Source: Cercis canadensis | Taxonomy: Eukaryota > Streptophyta > Magnoliopsida > Fabales > Fabaceae | DNA length: 64,000 nt | Direction of reading: 5' to 3' | NCBI GenBank assembly: GCA_003255065.1 | Contig: QAOA01005223.1 | Coordinates: 169,474 to 233,473 of the forward strand | Shown here: positions 10,532-23,109 of the stretch, piece by piece | Layout: each line of letters begins with the position of its first letter | Position numbering within the stretch: the first letter of the stretch is position 1 | Notes under the pieces: generated by a model | The model's database searches: none | What the model saw: only the letters and a program-made list of their open reading frames with translations | What the model was told of the DNA's origin: nothing | Translations under genes and position numbers: made by a program

Positions 10532-11888
10532 TGTGGTCAAGTTCTCTGTTGTTTCTGTTGCTTTGCTTGTGTCCTTTATTTCAAATAAAGGGTCTTTGCT
10601 GGCCCTCTTGCTTGATGAATTTTTGCAATGTCTCAGTTTGTGATGTGGTCCACGTGTGTTTGTACTATGGGGTACCCGTATACGGGGCAGAGATTCTTAT
10701 GATGATTGCTTTTTAATTTAACACATCGTGATATTTATTGTATCCTTACTTTATGTTAAGCTTCTTATAATTTATTTTCCTTGTCATGTCTTGTATACTT
10801 GGTTGTGTTATGACTGTGTTGTTCTTTGAATCCTTGTGCGAATTGGGTCTAAGCCCTAAGGGGTTATGGTGTTATGACTGTGTTGTTCTTTGAATCCTTG
10901 TTGGTAGCGCTTCTGACTTGCCTGGGAGTGAAAAGTGACTACATTATATTCGGCGTTTTGGTAATTACATAATAGCCCTGCTTTTCTCTTTTTTTGGTTC
11001 TTTTAATGTGTGGGTGTGGGCCTGTGGGGGGTTTGATTTTTTGGGCCATATAGAAATAAGTTTTCTATTGGTTCAAAAGGCATTCCTTGTTTTTGTTTAT
11101 GTTTCCATTCTTATTTAGTTATTTCGGCCGTGGAAGATCCAAGATTGAGTATAATTCTTTTTTGATATTTTTGGTTACAACTTTAGATTTGAGAACACAG
11201 ATCGAGGAGTATATTTTTGGCAGACACGATACCCATATCCTTGCCTTACTGCTAACAAGATTAAGTATATTCTAGTAGAAGACAACACAATACCTAGATC
11301 CTTGTCTTATTGCTAACCTGGTTGAGTGAACTTTACCAGCCAGTTGTTTTTTCTTCTCTTTTCTTTGCCATCAAGTTGATTGGTGGGGTGATGGCATATT
11401 GTGTAGTGGTTCTCATCTTTTGAAAAATTCCATTAACATGGTTTGTATCTCTTCCTTACTATTGCTTTTTTCCAGAGTCCAAACCCTGTGAAGCTCCAAT
11501 TCTCCACCGAAATTTAAACATGCACTTGATTGTAATTGATATATTTTCTGATAACTAGTACAGTAGTACTTCATTTTAAATAACGAGAGTAGACATTCTA
11601 TTTTCCCATAATCACCTTTCTGCAATAAGAGGGACTTCTTTATATATACATTTGGATCAACAACGTGAATTAATTGTTGCACATAAGGAAATTCAGATCA
11701 AACTACTCTGCAATTTGGGTGTTATAACATCTGAAGCATAGATCTCAAATGGCCATTTGCCTGCCAGTGTCGTGTTTGTCAGCCCTGTGAATTGAAGATG
11801 ATCTTCCATGCTCTTCTTCACTCTGCTGTTATGGATCATCAAGATCTCAACGCCACGGCAAATTCTTCATCCAAAGGTGACTCTGGAC
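10532..11888. other. eIF5 3'UTR and intergenic space to the RING-CH gene
   Basis: The first few hundred bases should be the eIF5 3'UTR. A 32-bp sequence (ggttatggtgttatgactgt-like) is duplicated at about 10800 and 10865. The remainder, up to the stop of the minus-strand RING-CH gene at 11889, shows no gene and would include that gene's 3'UTR. Confidence 0.5.
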
Positions 11889-14800
11889 TCACCAAATATG
11901 AATGACACGTGAATGAGGCGGTTCCAAGTCATTTTCCTCATGTGAAGATGTGGGGGAGAAATGTTGATCCTGTTGAGTAAAAATATGGAAATTGATAAAT
12001 TCTCTTGCTTGATACAGGATGCACTTAAAGGAAAGGAGGGAGGAAGGGGAATTCATCTAACATGATGTATGATTCGACACATTATCATTTTTCAGCCCCT
12101 CCCCCTCCATCACTCCATTTTCACTCCTCTCAAGCATATCTCAAAACCATAATCTTCAATATGAATAAAACAAAGATGCTATGATGATTACACTTTGTGT
12201 TGAATCCGCAATGGAGTGAAAAATTAATTAGTTAATTAGTGCATGTGCCAGGGATGCAATAGATTAATTAGTGGAAAAAAAGTACTAGAAAATATTTTAG
12301 GCAATACAAAGATATCTATTCTAACAATTTGTCCATACCCTAGCTCGTAATAGTTGCATTCCAAGGCATGCCCTATCCTTAGAATGGGGTAGCCTCCCTC
12401 ATCCTAAACTTTTATGAATAAAAAAAAATATAGCCTAAAACATATATATATATATATATATATACATATATATAAGCTTAAACTTCCAATTTCTTGAATT
12501 GCTCTTCTCCTTCTCCTCCCCTCCAATCCTTTTCTTGTTGAAGTCATTTAACTAGAATATATTCTGCTAAGCCCTTTTCCTCAATTCTTGCAATTAGGAA
12601 CATTGGCTTGCATAACAACTGAATTTACTAATAAAATGGACAGAATTTTTACTTGATGGTGAATAGGATACATGGAAACCATAACTATCTTCCTAGTGGT
12701 AGTCAATTGGTGTTACTTGAGGTAAACTTATAACTTCAAACATAAGCAATGATTATTAATTGTAAATAGTTAAACCTGGTGTCGTCGTCGTTGGAATGCA
12801 GTAAATGCTTTGATCATTATATATACAGGTAGAAGTATTCCAATGGTTCTCAACACCAGTAACTGCAATACATAGAAGAAATTCAAGTTTTTATTCAAGA
12901 CTAACACCTCAAAAAGGTTGTCAAACATTTCAGTATGAAAACTTTCTACTTTCCCTTACCGTGAAAAGTGTCAATGAATATTCTCCAGCCCCACTGAGGA
13001 TAATTGGAAGGGTATGTCGTAAAATGAGAAGAATCATGAACTGCAGCATATATGGAAACAACTTGATCGTAAGAATGGCACAAGAAACAAGTAATATAGC
13101 AATATAGATAGATCACACGTGTCAGTTATACATCAGTTATACAGGAGCATCTATTGTTCCTGGGTTAAGGCCTCGTTTGGATAGTATAACTTATGGCTTA
13201 TTGGAGCTTCTCTACTATCATAAGTGCTTATATGTAGATAAAATAGTGTTTGGATAAGTTATGTAAAGAGCTTATTACCCTCCAAAAATCTGTTTTTAGC
13301 TTATTTTATGAAGCTATGTTTAGAGCTTCTTAGAAAAAGCCTTTATGGAAGCTCATAATATGATTTTAAAAGTGCTTCTCCAATTGTATATCCAAACACA
13401 AAATAACTTAATTTAAAACGAGCTTATTGTATAAGAGATTCTCACATAAGGCCTTCTTATGTAAGCGCTTAAATAAGCTATTTACACAAACAGGATCCTA
13501 AGTTTTGCATCAGCATTTGGCAGCAGAGGAACAAGATACTTAATCCATAAACCCACCCAGAAGATAAGTCATAGCAGACAAAAGTATGCCATGTATGTGA
13601 CTATTGTATCAGTGTCGTTACTAGTGTACTACTGTACTTCATGTGTCTCCCAAGGCTTTATTTATTTTAAAATTGTTTTCCCCATATTTTCCCAGAGCTA
13701 ACTGCTGGGACATAATTAAGATATTAAGTACGCAAAGGAAATTAAAGCATAGCCAAGAGAAGTTACAATAATTGCAACAATGCGGCAGTATATCAGACTC
13801 CTTATAGAAGGACCTGAATATTCAAAGTCAGTGTCCACGAATTCCCGATCAGCTGCAACCATTGCTATGAATTGATGATTATGTAGATCCCTTCTGGATA
13901 TCTCCCAATTCCCCCTGAGATGACAATTGCATTGCAGGAAGTTCATACAGAAACTACCATTAAAAATCCAACAACAGATCAAAAGATACCTGAAATTCAA
14001 TGGACTACCACCATAATGAAATAGAGGAGGTGGTGCTGTATAGCCAGGCTCAAATTGCTGCAGTCAACACAAACAAAGGAAATTAGAAGTAAGCATTTGC
14101 TTACAATTTTGAATGATTTTACACTTTATAGCAAATATATAAATAAGCAACTGCAGACCTGTTGACAAATCTCACAGATAGTATCACCTTTCTCATTGCA
14201 CCATCTTTGAACACATTTACGATGTGCATACTGCAATAATTAAGAGGAAGAGTAGGAAATCAGATATAAGGAACACCATACAGACTTTGAACAGAAAGTC
14301 TCTAAACCAGCCAGCAAGAGGGCCATAAGGGTACATTTGGAGTCGTTTACAACAATTGCAATTATTAAAGTAATGAAATATCTGAACATAAATAAAATTT
14401 TAGAGATGTATATATGGCTGGAATTTAACCACTAAAGAAGCTTGCAATTCTACACTCTTCCCCCTAGAATGAGTTTGGAAACAAATTTATAAATTCTTAA
14501 GCAATTTTCATTGTTTAAACTTAAGAAAGGGGGTGGGGTAGGAAATGTAAAGTTTACTACAATTGAGAAAGTCTTGTAAGCACACTGCTGATAATTAAGA
14601 CATCACTAAAGATCCTTTTCAGTTGTAAGTTTTTATTAAGTGATCAAGGTGTCAACCAAATAGAAACTTATGCAAATAGATAAGCTAGTTCAAGGATGAC
14701 AAATCTCTGAAAATAACTTTTCCAACATATATAGAATAAGCAATAAAAAGAGCACTCCTACCTTTAGGCTGCCACAACAAGAACAGGGTGTCTCCATGTT

Positions 14801-15010
14801 TGAGTCTTCATCCTCATCATGGCATATTCGACACTCTACTATCTTAATTGGAGATGACATATTTTCTACATCCATTTTATGTACATAAATCATATCATCA
14901 TTGGTTGATGAAGGAATGGCCTGCTGCATCCTCCCTTCATCCTCAATAGCAGCTTCAAGGGTAGATTCAGTGAGTAGCCGATCAACCAACAGAACAAAAT
15001 GATCTCGCAT
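11889..15010 (-). CDS. RING-CH (RINGv) membrane E3 ubiquitin ligase, MARCH-like plant family
   Basis: Predicted membrane-anchored E3 ligase. Seven coding exons on the minus strand: 15010..14762, 14230..14159, 14057..13990, 13914..13767, 13040..12960, 12862..12776 and 11969..11889. All have GT/AG borders and consistent phases, giving 261 aa. The N-terminus ([20 protein letters not shown]) is the family hallmark. The C4HC3 RINGv domain uses C60, C63, C76, C78, H86, C89, C102 and C105, with W93 in RW. After [10 protein letters not shown] and [10 protein letters not shown] come two hydrophobic segments (about 168-192, [11 protein letters not shown], and about 200-226, [13 protein letters not shown]). 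The C-end is acidic and polar ([11 protein letters not shown]). The second residue is Arg, where I expect Gly or Ala. The exon-6 donor (CAG/GTTTAA) is weak. If it is not used, the protein stops one codon later, lacking the tail. Confidence 0.9.
12446..12475. repeat. (AT)n microsatellite
   Basis: Alternating AT run in the last intron of the RING-CH gene. Confidence 0.9.
13169..13498. mobile_element. MITE in an intron of the RING-CH gene
   Basis: Ends ggcctcgtttggatagtat and, inverted, ggatcctgtttgtgtaaat are imperfect inverted repeats. Both subterminal zones contain cttatg/aagcgctta words. The 'cctgtttggat' type of end is common in plant hAT-like MITEs. It sits between coding exons 4 and 5. 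Confidence 0.65.
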
Positions 15011-16400
15011 CCTTCAATACAGGAAAATATTCTCAGAAATTACAAGCAGAAGATAAATTAATTCCAATTAGGTCTATTTTGAAGGTGGCCCATTTTGAAA
15101 TACATAAATAAGGAACTAAAGACAAGGAAAAGAGAAAATGAAAGGAAGGAACTTTTAAAGACAAACTCTATACTGTTATTATTACCTCTAGTGATGTTGA
15201 AACAACATAATAATCTGCAATAGAAATGAAACATTCTTCTCAGATGAAGGAAGAATGAAAAAAGTCTATGAAGCTAGAAAATAGACTAATACAGATGAAT
15301 ATGGAAGTATCACTTTTAAACAATTGGTTATCCACATCACATGCTGTATGGTCAAATCAAAACTTCCTTCAAATACGCAAAAGTCAATTCCTTTCATTTT
15401 TCCTTGGTTTGGTCGAAGTGAATCATATTGATCAAAACCATTGCCAAAAGAGAAACAAAATTTCAAAATAAAAGCAAACACAAAAAACAAAACAAAAAAT
15501 ACCCAAGAAAATAATTAAAGAAATAAATTGTTTCCTTTTCCTCCCCTGGGCAACTGGATATAAGGAGGGAAAGCACTTGGAATGAGTTAGTACTGATCGA
15601 TTTATGAACTAAATCAATAGTGAACAAAATAAGTAATATAAATCCATACATTTAACTTTAGATAGCATTATTAGCACTGAAGGAAGAGTCAGAAGACACC
15701 CAACAATGAAAGTGTCACTAGTGAAAAAAGCATACTACCCAAGCCTGCATTAAAGCAATATAGGCCCATCAAATAAAGCACGAAAAGTGAGAATCATAAA
15801 GCTGAAAAATCAAAACTAAAATTGAAAACCAAAAGCAAAGATGGAAACTTGATGAAAAGTGCTCCACCTTCTAGCCACAATGATAATGGTAATATATGAA
15901 AGCTTGAAACCCAGTTAAGAAGAACCAAAAAATAGAAGAAAAAACTTTTCAAGAGAACAAGTAAATGGTTAAAAATTATAGAAAACCCATTTCAGGAAAT
16001 GTAACTCCGAGAAGCTATGTAGAAGAGAAAGCTGTTATAAACAGAACCCACATTGCAAAATGGAAAACACAGAAAGGTAGAAGAAAACTATATTTCTTTA
16101 GTAAACGAAGGAAACTCAACCAAGAAATCGCACATGAAGAAAACGAACTCAAACGGCAACAGTAATGGAATGCTTGGATTAGAGAAGAGAAAGACTTACA
16201 GAAAGGGAAAAGGGATATTCTATCAGAGAAGAAAGGAGCAACCTTTTCCTTCCTTCCTCCCAATAGTTTTGGTCCTCAAAACGAAGCAAGAGATTGAGTG
16301 TCGTCGTTATCGCAAACCGCAATTGCCCAAAAGCAATGCCGTAAGAAACAAATGTCATATAAATTTTGTGACCGTGGTGCACAGACGCGCAGGCACGCGC
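15011..16400 (-). other. 5'UTR exon and leader intron of the RING-CH gene
   Basis: A GTAAGT donor (minus strand, near 16198) and an acceptor ending at 15012, immediately before the ATG, suggest a leader intron of about 1.2 kb. A promoter would lie near 16300-16450. This rests on splice consensus only. Short ORFs here have no family likeness. Confidence 0.45.
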
Positions 16401-16599
16401 GCACGAATTCGCCCCAAGTCTATATTTGTAATGTGTAATTGTTTGTGTTATGTGTCTGAGACAATTGCAGGACAATGAAGGAAAGATGAAAGCATCTAAC
16501 GGCACTACGGCAGCACCGCAACCCACTAACACCACCACAACCACCACGATTACTCTGTCTCCGGCTCTCCGCTTTTCCCTCTAACATGTTATTGGGACT

Positions 16600-17040
16600 T
16601 TCATTTTCTCGTAGGCTAGTAGCGTATGGAGGGGTGAAACTATGCTACACCATCTCGCTTGTCCCACCATTTTTATATTGTTGGCTTATGCTAGCATAAT
16701 TAATATAATTTGTTAATATTTTTTATTATAATTTAAATTTAAGTATAAATTTATAAGTTTGAAAAAAAAAATTAATATCATTCAATTACAAATTATTTAG
16801 TTAACATAATTTAAAGAAAAAAATCCAAAAAGAAAATTAGAGATTCTATGATACTACATGAATATGCTATATTATACTGACGTGACAAACATATATAATT
16901 TTTATATTTTATTAGATATAAAATATAATTTATTTATTTTTTAAACAAACTTAAAAATAGTTAACTTATACACATGTTATTCATTTATTGATTATTCCTA
17001 TGTAATATAACATATTACATAAATACTCAAAGTATCTAAC
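16600..17040. other. AT-rich spacer
   Basis: No gene. Weakly similar, in inverse orientation, to 18660-18790, so the inverted repeat flanking the bHLH pseudogene may once have extended into it. Confidence 0.4.
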
Positions 17041-17309
17041 AAACCTCAAATATTCTTAAACTATGAAAAACATAGAGAAAAGCTCTTTAAACTATTTAAA
17101 CGTGCATTTACCCCGACCAAATGGACCTCCAATAATGAACAGAAAAACATGTGACACGCACGTGCACTGTTTAAAAGCTTAATTCCCCTATAAAATCAGA
17201 TTAATCAAGGTTTATTTTGTTATGTAGACATGTGAGTGGCACGTGCTCATTTTCTTCCTTCTCCCTCCACACAACGCATCGGTTCTAAAAGGGGGATTTG
17301 AGAGATAGC
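17041..17309 (+). repeat. Left arm of inverted repeat flanking the bHLH pseudogene
   Basis: Reverse-complementary to about 18376-18650. Shared words include ggtttattttgtta, gacatgtgagtggca and gggatttgag. It contains two G-box cores (CACGTG) in gcacgtgcactg and ggcacgtgctc. It occupies the promoter/leader position of the bHLH gene. Confidence 0.8.
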
Positions 17310-17318
17310 GAGAGAGGC

Positions 17319-18210
17319 ATGGCACTAGAAGCAGTTGTTTATCCGCAAGACCCATTTGGTTATGGTGGCAAAGACCTTTTCTCCTTGTTAGGAGGAGGAG
17401 GAACTAACTGGGTTTATGACGATTTCAACCTTTGAAAAGAAGAAGAAGATCAAGGCACCATTGGTTTTCTCGAGAACCAAACCGAAACTAATTATGCTTA
17501 CGCAAATTGAAATTGTTCTCCTTCATCATCATTGATGTTACCCCACTTGAATGAATTGCATCTCTCCAATCCTAATTTCTCAGAGACCACCACCAATGCC
17601 AGTGATTCAACTCCAAGTGAACCCAAAAACTTAGATAGCTCAACTTCCATGGTTGCACGTCCTAAACGACGCCGTGCAAGAAGTCAAAAGAATAAGGAGG
17701 AAATTGAGAACCAGAGAATGACTCACATTGTTGTGGAGCGCAATCGAAGAAAGCAAATGAGTGAGTATCTCTCTGTTCTTCGTTCTCTAATGCCAGATTC
17801 ATACGCCCAAAGGGTACTTACTTGTAATTTTATTTGTTCCCCCAAAACCAAAAAATTAACTTTCTGATAATAATTATTTAAAGTTTGTAAATTTTTGTGT
17901 TTCTTGAACTGGGTTTAATTTATTTAATTTGTTTGTGTGGCTACAGGGTGACCAAGCTTCTATAATTGGAGCTGCTATTGATTTTGTTAAGGAGCTTGAG
18001 TAGAGGCTGCAATTTCTTGGTGCTCAAAAAGAACCTGCAGAGGGGAAATCTAATGGCAGTGCAATTATGCCCTTTTCAGAGTTCTTCACGTTTCTCCAGT
18101 ATTCAACAAGTTCTAGCGGCTGTGATACTAGTTCTGTGGCCATAGGTGAACAAGTGAGTGGTGAGGTTCATTTACAGAGGAATAAATCAGAATCACTTAA
18201 TAATTCATAG
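17319..18210 (+). pseudogene. bHLH transcription factor pseudogene (subfamily Ia, bHLH94/96-like)
   Basis: Starts MALEAVVYPQDPFGYGGKDL, the conserved N-end of bHLH94/96/70-type factors. In-frame stops follow soon after: NL-stop-KEEE at about 17434 and AN-stop-NCSP at about 17508. The DNA-binding part is well kept: [39 protein letters not shown], then an intron (donor about 17813, acceptor ending about 17946), then GDQASIIGAAIDFVKELE. A stop in place of an expected Gln or His codon follows KELE at 18001. PFSEFFTFLQYS is still readable, but the C-terminal ACT-like part is missing. With several stops and a lost C-end I call it a dead gene. Live relatives bind E-boxes and act in development. Confidence 0.85.
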
Positions 18211-18375
18211 AAAGAATGAACCATAGTCATACACAGATGTCACACATAGCTTCCCTGAGTTTTGTCCACTGCTTCGTCTGCTTCAATTACCCACACAAAT
18301 GGAATGGCTGAGAACAAAGAATCGCGAGAGATATGAAGCTTGAAGTAGAAAACGAAAGGGACTGCGGATTTCACT

Positions 18376-18959
18376 CAAATCCCCTTTCAGAAGCGATGTG
18401 TTGCGTCGAGGGAGAATGAAGAAAGTGAGCTCATGCCACTCACATGTCCACTTAACAAAATAAACCCTGATTAATCGGATTTTTTAGAGAATTAGGCTTT
18501 CAAACAGTGCACGTGCCATGCACGTGCTTCTTTCTGTCCATTATTAGATGTTCGTTTAGTTTTTGAGGGTAAAGTGCACATTTAAATAGTTTAAAGAGCT
18601 CTTCCTTGTGTTTTTAAAATTTTAGGGATAAAACACACATTAAATATAGTTTAAGAGAATTTTCTTAAACTTTTTCCTAATTTAAATCATGTTAACTGCA
18701 CCAATATGATATAATACAGAATCAAAACAGCGTAAAAACTACGTGGGATAACTTGTCTTGATAGTGTAACATAATGATATCTAAATATATTTAAGGAAAA
18801 ATTACTTAACTGAGTGACGTCAAATACTAAAATTTTATTTTGACAATTTTATTGTCAAATTAAGATTGTGCTTATAATTAAATTTGAATGAAATAAAGTA
18901 AGAGGACTTTATATTCTTTTAAATAGCCTCAATCTTTTCAATCTTTTATAAGTTTGTAA
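18376..18959 (-). repeat. Right (inverted) arm of the repeat
   Basis: Inverse copy of the left arm. It carries two CACGTG boxes within 20 bp (gtgcacgtgccatgcacgtg). It ends exactly at the N at 18960. Confidence 0.8.
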
Positions 18960-18960
18960 N

Positions 18961-19530
18961 GTCGAGGGAGAATGAAGAAAGTGAGCACATGCCATGCACG
19001 TGCTTGAGGGTAAGCGATGTCCACTTAACAAAATAAACCCTGATTAATCGGATTTTTTAGAGAATTAGGCTTTCAAACAGTGCACGTGCCATGCATGTGC
19101 TTCTTTCTGTCCATTATTGGATGTTCGTTTAGTTCTTGAGGGTAAAGTGCACATTTAAATAGTTTAAGGAGTTCTTCCTTATGTTTTTAAAATTTTAGGG
19201 ATAAAACACACATTAAATATAGTTTAAGAGAATTTTCTTAAACTTTTTCCTAATTTAAATCATGTTAACTGCATCAATATGATATAATACAGAATCAAAA
19301 CAGCGTAAAAACTACGTGGGATAACTTGTCTTGATAGTGTAACATAATCATATCTAAATATATTTAAGGAAAAATTATTTAACTGAGTGAAGTCAAATAG
19401 TAAAATTTTATTTTGACAATTTTATTGTCAAATTAAGATTGTGCTTATAATTAAATTTGAATGAAATAAAGTAAGAGGACTTTATATTCTTTTAAATAGC
19501 CTCAATCTTTTCAATCTTTTATAAGTTTGT
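18961..19530 (-). repeat. Second copy of the right arm, directly after an N
   Basis: Repeats 18412-18959 almost base for base, with a shortened internal piece near 19000 and few substitutions. It begins straight after the N, so it is likely the same locus assembled twice. Confidence 0.75.
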
Positions 19531-20110
19531 AAAAAAAAAAAAAAAAAAAGGTTGACTATCTAGTATTTTTCTACAAAAAAAAAAAAATTCTTGGTAGTTC
19601 TCCAAATAAAATGGAAATTTGTCTAAAATGGATAATGAGGGGAGAGTGTTAACCCTACTTTAGAGGGTGATAGCATAAAAATTTCTTAATAGTTAATACA
19701 GATATTTCTATAAGGTTTATAAATGAGTGGAGCTTGAGTACAAGTTTATATTAGATTTATAAAAGAGCTAATCTCGACTTGGCTTATAAATTACATGAGT
19801 TAAGCCCAAGCAACTTATGTTTGGCTTAGCTCAATTTGACTATGACCCTACTAGAAAGTACCCAATAAAAATAGTGTTTGCTAAGCTAAATCACATCTAG
19901 CACTATTCATCTCCTAATATTGAGGGTTTTTGGTGGGATTTAGAGGCCAAATTTAGTACTACTATAAATATCTCAAAAAATTAAGTTACACAGTACGTAA
20001 TAGAACACATTGTTCTTTATAAAATGTAAGAACGATAAAATATAAGAAAGCCTGCCAAACAAAGTTAGGAGATTCCATTAATCATATTCCAAAAGTAGCA
20101 AAAAAAAAAA
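19531..20110. other. Spacer, no gene seen
   Basis: AT-rich with poly-A runs. Nothing recognisable. Confidence 0.5.
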
Positions 20111-20117
20111 ATATTGG

Positions 20118-20866
20118 ATATGATGATAAATAAAGGTTTGGAACCAAGTGTTTTCACTTTTAGTGCTTTAATGGATGGGTATATTGCTTACTCAATGATG
20201 TGAATGAGGCAAAAAAAGTATTTAATAGAATGCCTGAAAGAGGTTTGACACCTGATGTTATTTGTTATTCTACCTTGATTAATGGATATTGCAAGGTTAA
20301 AATGGTGGATGAAGCCATGAGTCTCTTAAAGAAATGTGGCAGAAAATTTTGGTTCCTGATATTATAACATACAATTCTCTTATTCATGGCTTGTGCGAGT
20401 GTGGGAGCTTATTGATGAAATGCGTGATAACAGTCAACCCCCTAATGTAGTCACTTACAATATCTTATTACATGCTCTTTGCAAAGATCAGCATCTTGAC
20501 AAGGCAACTGCATTATTTCAAAAAATTGTTGCAGAAGGAATTCAGCCGACTTATTTCACTTACACTATACTTATTGACGGTTTGTGCAAAGGTGAAAGAC
20601 TTAAGATTGCGCAAAAGATTTTTCAGCATCTTTTAGTTAAAGGCTTTCGTCCTGGTGTCAAGATGTATATTGCTATGATTAATGGACTTTGTACATAAGG
20701 CTTGATTGACGAAGCAATGGACTTGCTTTCAAAAATGGAAGACAATGGTTGCCTCCCTAATGCTATAACTTACGAAACAATTATTCGAGTTCTTCTAGAG
20801 AAGAAAGAGAATGATAAGGCAAAGAAGCTTCTTCATGAAATGATTGTTAGAGGTCTGCTGAAGTGA
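20118..20866 (+). pseudogene. PPR protein remnant, P-type / restorer-of-fertility-like
   Basis: About seven 35-residue PPR motifs can be followed in changing frames. The longest open part (about 20396-20695) reads VVTYNILLHALCKDQ, ATALFQKIVAEGIQPT, YTILIDGLCKGERL, then KGFRPGVKMYIAMINGLCT and a stop, after which GLIDEAMDLLSKMEDNGCLPN and KAKKLLHEMIVRGL continue. The early part (MINKGLEPSVFTFSALMDGY, then RGLTPDVICYSTLINGYCK) needs frame changes. There is no N-terminal targeting sequence. The motif wording is that of RFL proteins, which act on organelle RNA. It is a broken host gene. Confidence 0.85.
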
Positions 20867-20879
20867 TTCAACAAGGTGA

Positions 20880-22070
20880 GATACATTATTTCCAATTTAT
20901 GTCACACTTGTATTAAATGTTTATTTTTTTGAGTCTTAAATTGACTATTAACCTTCTTCTAGTGTTTCTGCGATCTGACAAGAAGCTAAGTTGCCAAGTT
21001 TTATTGGATATTATCATATATGTCCCATACAATGGACCAAGCAGAAATTGACATGATTATTCTTTGTGCCATTGTCATGAATGCAAAATCTTTTCTTGCT
21101 TTGTTTTTTTCTTGTCCCATATAATTTATGTGTGCTCCTTTCCAACAAATTTTATGTATATAAAAAATTCACAATCTGATTTTTTTTCAACAAATCTGCA
21201 ATATGAAGATGTGAGGAAAATTTCTCCTTCTTCCATCATCTTGATTGATAGGAGATTGAAACTGAGAAATCAATGGAGATTGGAAGAAACAAATTGCTAG
21301 AAGATATTTGTTACACATACGAAGGATAAAGGTCGAGTTTTGACTGGGAAATGAGAAGAGTAAAATTCCAGCAGGGTTGCCTCATGGAAATTAGCTTGCT
21401 AAGTCGTGAGGAAGCAAGAGCTTGTATTTGCGGTTCTTTTTCTTCACTTTTTTTTTTCAAACATAATCATAGAAAACAGAACATAATTTTTGGGCCAATT
21501 ACAGTCATGATGTTTCTCTATTGGACTTATCATGACGAGTTTGTAAATTTGTTCTTCTCCAACACTATTGGTCCTACCATGTTCATCGTTTTCTTTGTTA
21601 ATAATTTGTTGGTTTTATGCATTTGAGTGTATGTTCTTTAGGTTATAATGCTTTCCCTTAAAATTGTTGACGCTTAAAATAATGGCTTGATTATTCGTTG
21701 CTTATGTTTGTTTTCCTGCACTAGAGAATGTCACTGCTCACTACATATAATTTTTTTTCTTTTTTTAATTTCCATGTAACTAGCTTTTTTTTTTTTTTGC
21801 CACTTTTAGTTACGATTCTAGATTTGAACACAAAACCCATAATAATAGTTGTAATGATGTTTTTTATCCTCCATCTCAAATAGTAAAGGGTAAAGTGCAC
21901 TTAGATAAAAAAAAAAAAAAATTCAGCAAATGAGGCAAACCACCTAAACACACTGTTTCATGCAAGTCAGATAAATAATGAGGAGTACTTTAAGTGAATT
22001 GTTGAGGAATGTATATTAATGCAATATATTGATTACTTTGCACTCAAAACTTAGCGAGGTACTACTTTTT
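20880..22070. other. Spacer after the PPR remnant
   Basis: Possible 3'UTR and intron debris of the PPR gene to about 21620, otherwise AT-rich. The ORFs at 21064 and 21351 have no recognisable content. Confidence 0.4.
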
Positions 22071-22074
22071 ATTT

Positions 22075-23108
22075 ATTAAATAAATTGAGTTAGATTTTTT
22101 GGCAAGATTATAGTATTTCTTAAAACTTATTTGAAATCATATTAACTTAGAAATTATATAAACATACATAGTATAATTGGCCCAGGTATCTCTCATAAAG
22201 TTGATGCCTTATATTTTAATTATCATGCCCCTTAATATTTTCAATTAAAATATTTAGCTCGATCTTTGGCAAAAAAAAAGATACGTTAACTAAATAATTT
22301 TTTTTTATATTGTTATATTATATGAATACATGATGATTTATAAATCCAAACAGTTTTAATATATAGGATTGGCAAATGATTTTTTTTTCTTTTAAAATAA
22401 ATTAATTGTATTTCCCTTTTTTTGGGTAATAAAAAAGTTTAGGGGTAGATTGGTTTCTCCAACTTTAAGACAAGGTAGACCACAATTATTGAATGGCTAC
22501 AAAGAAAGAATCTTCATTAGAAAGTAAAGACGTTTTCTTTTGATTAATTATTCAATATCATAAGCGGTATCATATCATAACCAGAATTGATAAGAGGAAT
22601 GATATGTGTTATTTGTTTTACTTATTAGATATGTAGTGTAGAGTCTAATAAAACAAATAACAACGATTATTCTACTTGAGATATGATACTACTTGTGATA
22701 TTGAATAATTAATCATTTCTTTTAAATGTTCGAAGCACACTTTAAAGAATGAAAGAATGAAATCAATCATGCTTCACCCTTTAAAGAAGCATGTTAGGTT
22801 TTTTTCTTAATTGGGAGCGTTTTGATTTGAGCATAGCAAAAGGAGTGGTACCATTTATAGCTTGGTTTGTTAGCATACACTCCATGATACGAGAATGGAG
22901 ACATGCAGAGAAAGCTTTGAAATTTTTACGATCCCAGCACTTTGGAGTGGCGATTCTGCTGCACATATGCAACTCCCTGTTAAATTCTCATCACAATTAG
23001 GGTGGCCAAGCTGACTTTTACTTGCCACTAATAGAAATGCCATTAATGTCAACCTGATAACCTTTTCCATTGACTTTGTTTCTAGCTCACACTGGTATTT
23101 ACTCATAA
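22075..23108. repeat. Duplicated 1-kb block, copy 1
   Basis: Collinear with 25709-26715, for example agttagattttttggcaag, agtataattgg and gttagcatacactcc. It carries a Cys-rich peptide relic on the minus strand. Confidence 0.85.
22781..23069 (-). pseudogene. Small secreted Cys-rich peptide relic, copy 1
   Basis: Minus-strand reading shows a short hydrophobic leader (MEKVIRLTLMAFLLVAS) followed by a Cys-containing region (HMCSRIATPKCWDRKN, FSACLHSRIMECML) of about 90 residues in all. The frame is broken. Six cysteines in the conserved region and the leader suggest a small secreted plant peptide. I do not recognise the family. Copy 2 lies at 26410-26685. Confidence 0.5.
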
Positions 23109-23109
23109 T

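Noticed and set aside
16015-16547. ORFs on both strands near the RING-CH leader
   Set aside because: Low-complexity Ser/Phe- or Lys/Arg-rich translations of the probable leader region, with no conserved motif.
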